Source: a virus. Taken from it: a stretch of 64,000 nucleotides of DNA. The stretch spans positions 1 to 64,000 of the IMG/VR virus record IMGVR_UViG_3300023202_000034. The stretch is one strand, 5' to 3'. The position numbers were made by a program, and so were the translations under genes. Shown piece by piece: positions 51,051-58,740 of the stretch; the stretch's first letter is position 1; each line of letters starts with the position of its first letter. The notes beneath the pieces were generated by a model. That model ran no database searches. It was not told the origin of the DNA and saw only the letters and a list, made by a program, of their open reading frames with translations.

Positions 51051-51296
51051 TTATTGTGGGAGGTTGTAAGCTTTAATGATTGTAGGTTCCAGTACTTCAC
51101 CAAACCAATTGAAGTAACGTACCTCCGTTAAGTATTGGTCTTTGGTAAGTACTACTCTTTCACCGGGGACTAGGATTCGGTAATACCGGTATTGTCCCTT
51201 AACTGTTAACAAGCAATAGCCTGTAGTAAATCGAGGGGTATACCGGTACAGAAAATCACATCCACGGTTAAACTTTCGGATAATTAAACGGAGCAT
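51051..51296 (-). CDS. hypothetical protein
   Basis: An 81-aa very basic, Tyr/Arg-rich protein (MLRLIIRKFNRGCDFLYRYTPRF). It is unrecognised. It overlaps the upstream gene by one base (51296). A small hairpin CGGG/CCCG follows at 51029-51043. Confidence 0.6.
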   Translation of the reverse strand: MLRLIIRKFNRGCDFLYRYTPRFTTGYCLLTVKGQYRYYRILVPGERVVLTKDQYLTEVRYFNWFGEVLEPTIIKAYNLPQ

Positions 51297-51736
51297 TACG
51301 CTTCCTGTGACAGTGCTCGCGTCTCAATGGCCACCATACGCTGACCGAAGTGAGCTACCTTCTGTGCATTCCTCAGCGGAGTATCTCCAGGTTTGCCGTT
51401 ACCAAAGCGATCCGCACATTTGCGCCAGATAGCCTTGAAGGCTTCTCCTTCCTGGAAGGTCATGCCGAGGGCTTCGATGATATCTTCACACTCAGCCGTA
51501 TAGGCCTTAAGGCGCTTGGGGTGGGTAATGTCCACGAGCCAGTAGTCATTATCACCACCAGAGGATTGCTTAGCTTCTAGCAATACACCGGTGTTTCCTT
51601 GACTGAAACTACGTGTGTTTGATTTGTTGGTTTGCCGTTGTGTAGGTGCTTCTTTCATTAAGCACTCTACGCAGTAATCCAGATCGTGCATCGGATTTAT
51701 TTCATGGGAACAACCAATGTTTTTACATTGCGGCAT
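51296..51736 (-). CDS. zinc-finger-bearing conserved phage protein
   Basis: A 146-aa protein. The N-terminus has CKNIGCSHEINPMHDLDYCVEC, a four-Cys zinc finger. The second part, YWLVDITHPKRLKAYTAECEDIIEALGMTFQEGEAFKAIWR, matches a family of small phage proteins with a conserved nucleotide-metabolism-block location. The function is unknown. Confidence 0.7.
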   Translation of the reverse strand: MPQCKNIGCSHEINPMHDLDYCVECLMKEAPTQRQTNKSNTRSFSQGNTGVLLEAKQSSGGDNDYWLVDITHPKRLKAYTAECEDIIEALGMTFQEGEAFKAIWRKCADRFGNGKPGDTPLRNAQKVAHFGQRMVAIETRALSQEA

Positions 51737-51773
51737 GGTTTACCTGTATATATCGAGCAGGGGAGTTGCTTAT

Positions 51774-52166
51774 TTAAACAGAAAAATGATCCTCAAGGAA
51801 AGGTAAAACAAACTTGACTGCTCTTAAATACTTTTGAGCCTGCTTTTTACCTAAATCAGTCATGGTTTGTATTTCACGAACATTTATCATCTCGATACAT
51901 TGAAGGATGTTATAGAGACGGTTTATGTTCAATGGCCTGGAATCATTACTGTCCAGTCGTGATGCAGCATCAATCCACTCAGCCACTTCGCACCCAGGTG
52001 TGTTGGGCCGAACAAATTGCATCGGAACCAGTACGGTGTTGGGTACGTTGGAGGCTCGTGGTTGCTTCTGCGTGTTCGCCTTACCGGCGTAACGTATCCG
52101 GTCAATCCCGGAGTTACCTAACCTCTTGGAAAGGTTAGTCATTTCGATGATTGGGGCAATATGCAT
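51774..52166 (-). CDS. hypothetical protein downstream of GIY-YIG insertion
   Basis: A 130-aa protein from ATG 52166 (MHIAPIIEMTNLSKRLG). The frame is open further upstream to 52259, but that part runs through the 12-bp stem-loop at 52198-52250 and is unlikely to be coding. The C-terminal region (ILQCIEMINVREIQTMTDLGKKQAQKYL) looks like an HTH. Possible DNA-binding protein, unproven. Confidence 0.55.
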   Translation of the reverse strand: MHIAPIIEMTNLSKRLGNSGIDRIRYAGKANTQKQPRASNVPNTVLVPMQFVRPNTPGCEVAEWIDAASRLDSNDSRPLNINRLYNILQCIEMINVREIQTMTDLGKKQAQKYLRAVKFVLPFLEDHFSV

Positions 52167-52197
52167 AGGGTCTTCTGTAAAACGCCTCTTATATATA

Positions 52198-52250
52198 GGG
52201 GGTAATTCCCCCAGGTCCTCCGGTCTGTCAGACCTGAAGGAATTACCCCC
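52198..52250. other. large stem-loop left of the GIY-YIG gene
   Basis: A perfect 12-bp stem GGGGGTAATTCC/GGAATTACCCCC encloses an inner CAGGTC/GACCTG stem or, alternatively, GGTCT/AGACC. Together with hairpins CCACCC/GGGTGG and 52304-52318 it fills the space between the GIY-YIG gene and the next coding region. It may be a structured RNA, a terminator without T-run, or part of a mobile cassette end. Confidence 0.5.
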
Positions 52251-52303
52251 GCTTCGCATCTCTTCTGCTCATCTACCTTCCACCCTTCTGGGTGGTGCAT
52301 TCA

Positions 52304-52318
52304 CTGCCCGGAGGGCAG
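52304..52318 (-). other. UCC-triloop hairpin after the GIY-YIG gene
   Basis: The coding-sense sequence is CTGCCC-TCC-GGGCAG, a perfect 6-bp stem just after the stop codon. No T-run follows. It is the fifth member of the UCC-triloop set. Confidence 0.5.
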
Positions 52319-52324
52319 CTAACC

Positions 52325-52708
52325 CTACTTTGCAAGAGGAAAGAAGGTTTCTGCTTGTTTCATGGCTTCAAGGAAATGCTCTTTGAATTCGCTGCTAAAC
52401 CATTCGGTAGTACCCTTACTGGGTACAGCCTCGAAGAAGTTATTGATCGTTGTCAGGATTCTGGCTTCAACTTCTACAGCATCCTGAAACATTTCAGTAA
52501 CCGCAACAAGCTGAACAGAGTTCCTTGGTCTATTTGAATTATACGCTAGTAACCTCTTGTGAAGGTTGGATGTTCTTCCGATCTTGATATAGTCAGGTTC
52601 GGTACAATCATGGACCATGTAGATGAACCCCCGATTGTCTGGGGGTACTACAAAGCTCTCTGTTGAGATTGCAACCAGAGGGTTTCCATCTTCTCGTAGA
52701 TAACGCAT
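52325..52708 (-). CDS. GIY-YIG family endonuclease (T5orf172-like)
   Basis: A 127-aa protein. GFIYMVHDCTEPDYIKIGRTSNLHKRL near residues 27-53 shows the GIY-YIG variant (F-I-Y ... I-K-I-G-R-T) of T5orf172-type nucleases, followed by EVEARILTTINNFFEA with the conserved Glu. ATG 52708 is preferred, with GGAG 7 nt upstream. A TTG start further upstream would extend it by 7 residues. It is flanked on both sides by 12-bp-stem hairpins, so it looks like an independent mobile cassette between NrdJ and the next gene. Confidence 0.78.
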   Translation of the reverse strand: MRYLREDGNPLVAISTESFVVPPDNRGFIYMVHDCTEPDYIKIGRTSNLHKRLLAYNSNRPRNSVQLVAVTEMFQDAVEVEARILTTINNFFEAVPSKGTTEWFSSEFKEHFLEAMKQAETFFPLAK

Positions 52709-52724
52709 GTACTTACTCCGTGAT

Positions 52725-52762
52725 GGCAATAGCCCCTACCGCTCCGCTTCGGGGCTATTGCC
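52725..52762. other. large stem-loop right of the GIY-YIG gene
   Basis: GGCAATAGCCCC pairs perfectly with GGGGCTATTGCC (12 bp) around a 14-nt loop. A second, smaller hairpin (CACCC/GGGTG) lies between it and the NrdJ stop codon. It mirrors the 12-bp stem on the left side of the gene. Confidence 0.5.
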
Positions 52763-52801
52763 TGGTTCGGTCACCCGCTCCTGGGTGTCAACTATCATGG
52801 C

Positions 52802-55800
52802 TTAGATTTCGCAGGCACCCCCACTGCACGCCTGAGCGCCGGTGGTATTGATATCGACATACTTGGGTTGTGTGAGTACCGCGGTAAAGTCGATGGGCTT
52901 CAGAGACCGCTCAATGGCCTTCCAGCGGTGCAGGTTGTACACGTCCTTGAGGCAATCGGTGGTGGCCTGGAGGTCACCTGAGAAATACCGTTCTGCAAAT
53001 TGCAGCGCACGACGTACCCAGTCCCGCTTCAGAAGATCGTGAGAGCCATGCTGCGACAGGTTCTTACCTTTCTCCGTGGCTTCAAAGCAGGCTGCCCAGA
53101 GGTCACTGTTGAAGGCATGCAGGCCATCGACCAGCAAACCCGAGGCAAACATGGCGGCATCACCGTACTTGGTATAGATCTCATCACCGGTCAGGACTTC
53201 CTGGAACGGGGCTTGGGGATACGCCTTGTCGCCGCCTTTGGCCAGCAGGGATACCCCGGCAAACCACTGACGATTGTCGTACAGATACTGCTCGACCTCG
53301 TCCCAGTCATCGACTGAAATGGTATTGGAGACGTTGTGACGTAGACGTTTATCCACGCAGAACTCATCCGCAGTACCATACTCTACCCAGAACTGTTGGG
53401 CTTTCTTGACATAATCCAGTTGCTTCACACCCAACAGATCCCGTTTGAAAATGGAACCTTCCTTGGCAATCAGCGGGAAGCTGACCATCTTATCGGTACC
53501 GGTGGCCGACCAAACAGAGTCTTCAACCATTTCCGGATTCTGGCGGATGATCTCTTGCAGGCCTTCATCCATTTCGTTCATCTGCATGTTGCGGAAGAAG
53601 CGAGGTGAGTGTTCACCGTGAATACCTGAGGAGGTCCCGAGCATGACGGAGGCATTACCACTGGGCTTGACACAAGTTGTCCGTGCGGCCGGGTTGATAC
53701 CTAACAGTTTGGCCATGATCTCATTGGTTTTGCGGACTTCCAGGGCGCCGGCTTGCATGTTGAACTCGTCGAACAGTACGTCCGGGTTGTTCATCCAGCC
53801 AGTGATGGAGACACCAATAAGGGCTTCACGTTCTACAATGGACTGGGTAACCCCGTCATCGTCCATGTGAGGAAAGTGGGTGTACCCAGCTTGCAGTGTA
53901 CCGATGATGGAGCCAGCTTTGGCTGCAATCAAAAGATCTTCCAGGGTGTTGCACTTGGAACCGTTGATTTCGGAGAGGTTACACATCTGCCAGCCAGAAC
54001 GGCCTTGTGCATCGTAGCCTCGCATACCGATTTCAACACAGGGATTGAATACAAATTCCAGATCTTCTGTGAAGATAAAACCAGGCTCACCAAAGTCACG
54101 GACAGACTTCATGATGTGAGCCCACTCTTCCCGGGTCAGCTCGTCACGCTTGAGAACGACGGAGTTGTTGGATCGTCCCCGTTGTGGGTTCTCGTTGAAC
54201 CAGTTACCGGTCTTGGCGTTCAACATCTCCTGATCGTCTTTGCTGAACATACAGATGGTGGCTGATCGACGTACACCGCCACTGAGGACCGCATCAGCCA
54301 GGTGCATGACAATGTCGTACACATGGATGGGTCTGAGGCGATTACCTTCTCTGGTGGCTCTCTGGAGCAGTTCTTCGACCTTTGTCAGAGAACTCCGTAA
54401 ACCATCAGGTCCGGGTGCTTTGAAGCCACCGGAAATCAGTGCACCTTTTGGACGAATCAAGCCATAGTCAAAGTTGACGTGATAACCCTGGTACTCTGGT
54501 TTGGGGGCATCGGATTCCAGGAAAGAAGAGATCAGGGCATGCACTGCATCTTTCCAGCCTTCAATACTGTCCTCAATGACGAACAGCTTACTCTCGGAAC
54601 TGCGTGCTTTGATGTTGGGCAACTTGGCAACGTGGTGCTTCTGCACGGAGAAGCCAGCACCTGTACCGCATAACAGCAGATATAGAGCCTGACCAAAGAA
54701 GATCGATCGATCGGCGTAGGTCGCTGCACAGTTACCTGTTACCACTCCGTTGGGCATGATGAACGAACGGTCTTGATTTACTTCTAAGCACCAGGCAATA
54801 CCGGATTTTACGGCTGGCTCGATTGCTTTGACCTTCCAGCCTGCATTGTATTTGGAGCCCATATTATCTGAAGTACGGAAACTAATTGTGTAAGGACGTT
54901 TTCCTAAGTTGGTTTGCTGATCAGTAAGATCAGTCTCAGAAATAATCCAGACTCCAGCGATAGGGAAACATTTACGTATAAAATCAATGTGATCCGTATC
55001 TGAGCATTGAATTGAAGTGTACCGGGTACCGTGGTTATTACGGCTTTTCTCACCATCTGCTTGAAGATAACCGGCAACAAATGCTCGGACCATCTCAGGG
55101 GAATCTACAGAAGGATCTGGGGCGGTTTTTAGGTAGGTACCCGTGTAAGCATACGCATCACCTTTTAGCGAATCGTGCGTCCCTGTTTTGAAGCCCATTT
55201 CCTCAAAACGTTCTACAAACCGAGCATCTTTTCCACAAAGCCTGATCATGGAGTAAGTATGTGTCCCGTTTTTCTTAACACGGGTACCGTCCCCATAGAC
55301 CATCCCATAACACCAGTAAAGGCGTTCTGTAGGTGTTGCTAAGTCGTAATCAAACTCACCGAATGCGTTTTGAGGTTTCAGTAGGTTATCGCCTACTGAA
55401 AGGGTGGTGGTTTCAGAACCATCCTTGAGTAACCATCTGTGGTCAGATGTAGCAAAAACTTCCGTTTCATTAGTTCCTTTACAGAGGGTGATGCGGTTAA
55501 ATTTTTGATGCCCGTAGGAGCGGACAATTGCTTTTTGCCACTTACCTGTGTGGGAAGCAACAACCACTTCTTCACCGTCCTTACAATCACGAAAAGACCT
55601 GACACCTGCAGAGGTTACGAACTGCTCGGCTTCGTCAAAACAGTTGTAGACCTTGGCTTCGTGCTTGAAGATCTGATCACCACCAAACTGCAGTGTCCGT
55701 TGTGCCGCCAGCAGACGCTGGTCGAGATAGGCGTCTTCAGCAAACTGGATCATTTCTTCCAGTTCTGGTGTCATACGGTCTGCGTACTTTGTGCGGTGCA

Positions 55801-55957
55801 TGTTCATGACACGCTTGACTGCTTGTTCCCAACTTTCAAACGCTGCTACATCTTCTTGCCAACGGGAATAGTCCATAAAGAACTTGGCATCCTGCATCAT
55901 GGTTTGACCAATGCCCTTGGCAATAGGCGATTTATCAAACGAAAGGATTTCTCCCAT
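52802..55957 (-). CDS. nrdJ: class II (adenosylcobalamin) ribonucleoside-triphosphate reductase with intein
   Basis: A 1,051-aa precursor. Without the intein (residues 106-409) it is a 747-aa monomeric B12-dependent RTPR, as in Lactobacillus leichmannii (about 739 aa). Visible features are FGGDQIFKHEAKVYN joined to CAATYADRSIFFGQALYLLLCGTGAGFS, the NPCVE motif with the thiyl-radical Cys and following CNLSEIN, GVRRSATI, KPSGNASVMLGTSSGIHGEHSPR, and the C-terminal swinging-arm pair CSGGAC. It makes dNTPs for phage replication without oxygen dependence, provided the host supplies cobalamin. ThyX lies just upstream. Confidence 0.92.
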   Translation of the reverse strand: MGEILSFDKSPIAKGIGQTMMQDAKFFMDYSRWQEDVAAFESWEQAVKRVMNMHRTKYADRMTPELEEMIQFAEDAYLDQRLLAAQRTLQFGGDQIFKHEAKVYNCFDEAEQFVTSAGVRSFRDCKDGEEVVVASHTGKWQKAIVRSYGHQKFNRITLCKGTNETEVFATSDHRWLLKDGSETTTLSVGDNLLKPQNAFGEFDYDLATPTERLYWCYGMVYGDGTRVKKNGTHTYSMIRLCGKDARFVERFEEMGFKTGTHDSLKGDAYAYTGTYLKTAPDPSVDSPEMVRAFVAGYLQADGEKSRNNHGTRYTSIQCSDTDHIDFIRKCFPIAGVWIISETDLTDQQTNLGKRPYTISFRTSDNMGSKYNAGWKVKAIEPAVKSGIAWCLEVNQDRSFIMPNGVVTGNCAATYADRSIFFGQALYLLLCGTGAGFSVQKHHVAKLPNIKARSSESKLFVIEDSIEGWKDAVHALISSFLESDAPKPEYQGYHVNFDYGLIRPKGALISGGFKAPGPDGLRSSLTKVEELLQRATREGNRLRPIHVYDIVMHLADAVLSGGVRRSATICMFSKDDQEMLNAKTGNWFNENPQRGRSNNSVVLKRDELTREEWAHIMKSVRDFGEPGFIFTEDLEFVFNPCVEIGMRGYDAQGRSGWQMCNLSEINGSKCNTLEDLLIAAKAGSIIGTLQAGYTHFPHMDDDGVTQSIVEREALIGVSITGWMNNPDVLFDEFNMQAGALEVRKTNEIMAKLLGINPAARTTCVKPSGNASVMLGTSSGIHGEHSPRFFRNMQMNEMDEGLQEIIRQNPEMVEDSVWSATGTDKMVSFPLIAKEGSIFKRDLLGVKQLDYVKKAQQFWVEYGTADEFCVDKRLRHNVSNTISVDDWDEVEQYLYDNRQWFAGVSLLAKGGDKAYPQAPFQEVLTGDEIYTKYGDAAMFASGLLVDGLHAFNSDLWAACFEATEKGKNLSQHGSHDLLKRDWVRRALQFAERYFSGDLQATTDCLKDVYNLHRWKAIERSLKPIDFTAVLTQPKYVDINTTGAQACSGGACEI
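54731..55642 (-). mobile_element. NrdJ intein (304 aa) with LAGLIDADG endonuclease
   Basis: The intein covers C106-N409 of the precursor. It begins CFDEAEQFVTSAG and ends GVVTGN, with Cys as +1. Block B is FATSDHRW. LAGLIDADG motifs are CYGMVYGDG and VAGYLQADG. Block F/G is WCLEVNQDRSFIMPNGVVTGN. The penultimate residue is Gly in place of the usual His, a known but less common variant. It interrupts the gene directly before the conserved NC-AATYADRS core. Confidence 0.88.
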
Positions 55958-55982
55958 AAATAACTCCTGAAAGGTATGAGAT

Positions 55983-56008
55983 AAAAAAGGGCCAGAGATT
56001 TCTGGCCC
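55983..56008 (-). terminator. intrinsic terminator between thyX and nrdJ
   Basis: GGGCCAGA-AATC-TCTGGCCC is followed in the coding sense by TTTTTTATCTC. It separates the thyX transcript from nrdJ, which therefore probably has a promoter close to its own start. Confidence 0.82.
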
Positions 56009-56059
56009 TATAAGGGAACGGACTATGTAATCAGAAGTAAAACAGGTTTGCCTGTTTAT

Positions 56060-57628
56060 TTAGTCTACAAGTGCCGACCAAGAGACTGGATAAAGTGGTC
56101 TGATAATCTCATCCCATTGTTTAGCCAGGTCTTGGATTTCTTTTTGGGCATGAGCATCACTGCGTTGAATATACGCGTTGGCCCAGGCATAGAGTGAGCC
56201 GGTTACCCAGTAGGTTGTAAGCATGGATTGAGGCAGAACCATCCTGGCCTGTTCGGGGGCAATGCCGCGATTGATCATCTGGGTATAGAGCAGGCGAGCG
56301 TCTTCAACGAAGTTCTCATACTCGGACTTCCAGTACCCCTGTTGAGTGTCGGAGACACCTCCACCACTACCTTGCTTAATGCCACCGACTGGACGGGCAC
56401 GCCAGACTTCCGGCTCGTGAAACTCCGGCGTATCATCCACATAGCGACGACTTATCTCGTTATAGGTGAAACCAACCATGTGTTTGACTTTATCTTCGAT
56501 GGGGAGCGTTAATCCCCACCCGTTCTCTTATGAACTGCTGCATGTTTCCATGCAGAAGAGACTATATCATCACCCTATTTCTAGGGGCTGGGCGCTTCCA
56601 CCAGACTTCTGGTGTACTTCCTCACGGAATAGTCGTTGAACCTTCTCTGCAAGTTCTACAGAGCTTGGCTGCTGATTGCCCTCGTCTTTCTCGTTAGGGG
56701 TTTCCAGCAATTCACCCAGTTCTTCCTCTATGAATTGCTTCATAGGGCGGCTTAAGCTGTATTCGCCTTTAGCTTGATCAAACTCAATAAGACCCATTTT
56801 GACCAACGACATAGACAGTGTTTCAAGCTGTGCATGTACGTTTCGGTGGTGGGCCATATTGTCACAGAGGTACAGATTTGTTGGTCTGAAGTCCTCTTTG
56901 TCACCGTTTACATGATGTACCTTTTCCTGTTTGGTAACTAATCGACCAATAAGATCGCTCATTACCAGACGATGGACAGGCATGTATCCATGGTTTGTGT
57001 TGGTTTTACCTACCCACACCATCGGGTAACCGTCTGAGTGCGTATAGATATTGCCAATGTTCTTGGGCTGTTGTTTGTACCCTTTATTCCAGGGTGTCTT
57101 TCCCAAGTTGGTCAGTTTGTTGCTACAACGGTAACAACGGTGAACGTCTTTTTTATAAGCGTTCCAGTAACTGACACGTTTTTCATCACCACAGTCATCA
57201 CATATACGGGTAACTTGATCGCCGGCTCTATCTTTCAACATACTACTTTTCCTTTGTTTGTTGCTTGATAAATGAGCCTAGCATAGCTATCGACAAATAA
57301 CAGAAGTTTACCGTTGCCTGGCTACAAAGATCGGGACGGTTTCCCGCATGGAGATCATGGCGTGAGAGAACGGTGTCCAATGAGTGGGCATGTTCTTGGC
57401 CCACTTGAGCGTGGCTTCAATTTCTTCACAGGCATACGGATTTTCTGTCTGGTCTTTAAGGCGATCAATTGCATTGTCCCAATCGGACTTCATACATCCA
57501 CGGGCCAGGAATTGAATTAAGCCATAATCCTTTTCAGTCAATTCTTTGGATACAGCGTTGAAGGAGACCCTTGCGGCGTTCGTGACTGTTAAATCCGACC
57601 CCATATGGTCTAAGTACTCAGCTAACAT
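56060..57628 (-). CDS. thyX: flavin-dependent thymidylate synthase ThyX, split by a group I intron
   Basis: Exons 57310-57628 and 56060-56487 join to 747 nt (248 aa). Exon 1 ends VPIFVARQR and exon 2 supplies FKHMVGFTYNEISRRYV. Joined, they give ARQRFKHMVGFTYNEISRRY, the ThyX signature region (RQ.FRHR..S.NE.S.RY). The unspliced frame stops directly after ARQR. C-terminal residues PQSMLTTYWVTGSLYAW belong to the dUMP/FAD-binding region. The enzyme makes dTMP from dUMP with FAD and methylene-tetrahydrofolate. The start ATG at 57628 lies inside the end of an HNH gene and appears to be a recoded replacement of an older start at 58274. Confidence 0.9.
56488..57309 (-). mobile_element. group I intron in thyX, carrying an HNH endonuclease
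   Basis: An 822-nt intron. The 5' exon ends in U (CAACGGT) and the intron ends in G (GATAAAG). The core elements GACTATTCC (about 56626-56634) and GATATAGTCT (56559-56568) are present. The segment CGTTCTCTTATGAACTGCTG is shared base for base with the gp24-like intron, as is a neighbouring ATGCAG. The endonuclease gene at 56570-57241 reaches into this core. Confidence 0.87.
56570..57241 (-). CDS. HNH endonuclease inside the thyX intron
   Basis: A 223-aa protein. The N-terminal zinc ribbon RICDDCGDEKR...HRCYRCSNK (four Cys) is followed by a HNH core: VHRLVMSDLIGR...EKVHHVNGDKEDFRPTNLYLCDN near residues 95-130. The long C-terminal extension (about 85 residues) is not typical and ends in codons that overlap the intron core. 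It probably drives homing of the intron into thyX. Confidence 0.85.
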   Translation of the reverse strand: MLKDRAGDQVTRICDDCGDEKRVSYWNAYKKDVHRCYRCSNKLTNLGKTPWNKGYKQQPKNIGNIYTHSDGYPMVWVGKTNTNHGYMPVHRLVMSDLIGRLVTKQEKVHHVNGDKEDFRPTNLYLCDNMAHHRNVHAQLETLSMSLVKMGLIEFDQAKGEYSLSRPMKQFIEEELGELLETPNEKDEGNQQPSSVELAEKVQRLFREEVHQKSGGSAQPLEIG

Positions 57629-58154
57629 AATACAATCCTCTTACTACTTTGTTGATAACAGTACGGGATACTCCATACTGTTCAGTGAGTTGTTTGGTAA
57701 ATCCTCTAGGTGCTCTCTTACCGTTTAGTGAGGCGTAGGCGGCTTTAATTTCCTGGACTTGCGCAAGAGATAATTTGGCGTTACGGGGTGTTATCCCTTG
57801 AGCAGCTCGGGCCTTTTGGGCTGCTTGCTTACGGGAAAGTGGACACTTATCCATCTGGTTTTGTGAACTACTTCCAAGAAGGATATTGTCCTTGCTGAAA
57901 TCGAGAGTGTCCCCATTCCTGTGACGCACTTGTATATTTTCTACAAATGCAGCTTCACCATAAAACTGGTATGCAGCAAACTGGTGTATAGGAATGCCAT
58001 AAACCATCCCTCCCCAGTTAGTAGAGAACGTGGGGTACCGTTGTTTACCATGGCAACCAATTTTCAAAGGACCTTTTGGACCGATGAGTTGGTTCCCCTC
58101 TACACGATATCCTCGGGCTACAGCTTCTACGATGCGTTGTTGTGTTTTCGTCAT
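57618..58154 (-). CDS. free-standing HNH endonuclease inserted at the thyX start
   Basis: A 178-aa HNH-type protein. IPIHQFAAYQFYG...IQVRHRNGDTLDFSKDNILLGSSSQN near residues 55-100 is the HNH core, and KQLTEQYGVSRTVINKVVRGLYYVS near the end is a helix-turn-helix. Its stop codon lies within thyX (11-nt overlap), and it contributes the thyX Shine-Dalgarno AGAGG. Upstream of it (58206-58274) is an orphan copy of the thyX first codons. GGAG precedes its own ATG. Confidence 0.82.
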   Translation of the reverse strand: MTKTQQRIVEAVARGYRVEGNQLIGPKGPLKIGCHGKQRYPTFSTNWGGMVYGIPIHQFAAYQFYGEAAFVENIQVRHRNGDTLDFSKDNILLGSSSQNQMDKCPLSRKQAAQKARAAQGITPRNAKLSLAQVQEIKAAYASLNGKRAPRGFTKQLTEQYGVSRTVINKVVRGLYYVS

Positions 58155-58205
58155 AATAAATCTCCAGAGTGTCGAAGCTATAATGCAGAGTTTACAACAA
58201 CAAAG

Positions 58206-58274
58206 CTAAATTATTATGGCTGCGTTCACGGTTGTAAGGTCTGATCCCATATGATCGAGGTATTCAGCAAGCAT
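58206..58274 (-). pseudogene. orphan 5' fragment of thyX (22 codons)
   Basis: ATG 58274 starts MLAEYLDHMGSDLTTVNAA, then three Ile codons and a stop at 58206. The functional thyX starts MLAEYLDHMGSDLTVTNAA. Seventeen of 19 residues agree, yet 8 of the first 14 codons differ, all synonymously. The orphan therefore looks like the original gene start, cut off by insertion of the HNH gene, while the present thyX start is a recoded substitute. Confidence 0.8.
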
Positions 58275-58380
58275 TGTGTATTACCTGTTTGGTTTGATTA
58301 GAGACTCCTGCATAAAAAACAGCAAGCCATTAAAGTAGGGGGTAACATAACCAGTATTGATTTTGGGTCGGAGACTATAT

Positions 58381-58740
58381 ATGACTACCCCTTTATTTGA
58401 AATATACCGTGGTGATGATTATGCCTTTCGGGTCATTATCAAGGATGAAACTGGTACGCCTGTTGATATAACAGGTTGGGAATTCATGGCAACCATGAAA
58501 ATTGATTTCACCAAAGGTGATGAAGAAGCTCCGGTGAAAGTAAATATTGGTCCTATGTCAGGTACAGGTGCTGAACAAGGTGTTTGTTTCCTAGTACTTC
58601 CGCATGAACAGACACAAAATCTTTTGGCACCATCGGTGTACTTCTTCGATCTGCAGCGTGTCTTCAATGGAATCGTGACCACCGTAATTAAAGGACGTGT
58701 ACGTGTTCATGAAGACATCAGTCGGAGGACGGAAGCATGA
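58381..58740 (+). CDS. tail/fibre attachment protein (BppU-N-like)
   Basis: A 119-aa protein from ATG 58381, with GGAG 7 nt upstream. The layout FEIYRGDDYAFRVIIKDETGTPVDITGWEFMATMKID...GVCFLVLPHEQT...VYFFDLQRVFNG resembles the N-terminal domain of baseplate upper proteins (BppU_N), an Ig-like module that links receptor-binding proteins to the tail. It is the first gene of the rightward tail-fibre unit and overlaps the next by 4 nt. Confidence 0.65.
   Translation: MTTPLFEIYRGDDYAFRVIIKDETGTPVDITGWEFMATMKIDFTKGDEEAPVKVNIGPMSGTGAEQGVCFLVLPHEQTQNLLAPSVYFFDLQRVFNGIVTTVIKGRVRVHEDISRRTEA

Noticed and set aside
52167-52259. Upstream extension of the 51774 gene to 52259
   Set aside because: The extension is the arm of a 12-bp stem-loop and gives low-complexity residues; ATG 52166 is more plausible.
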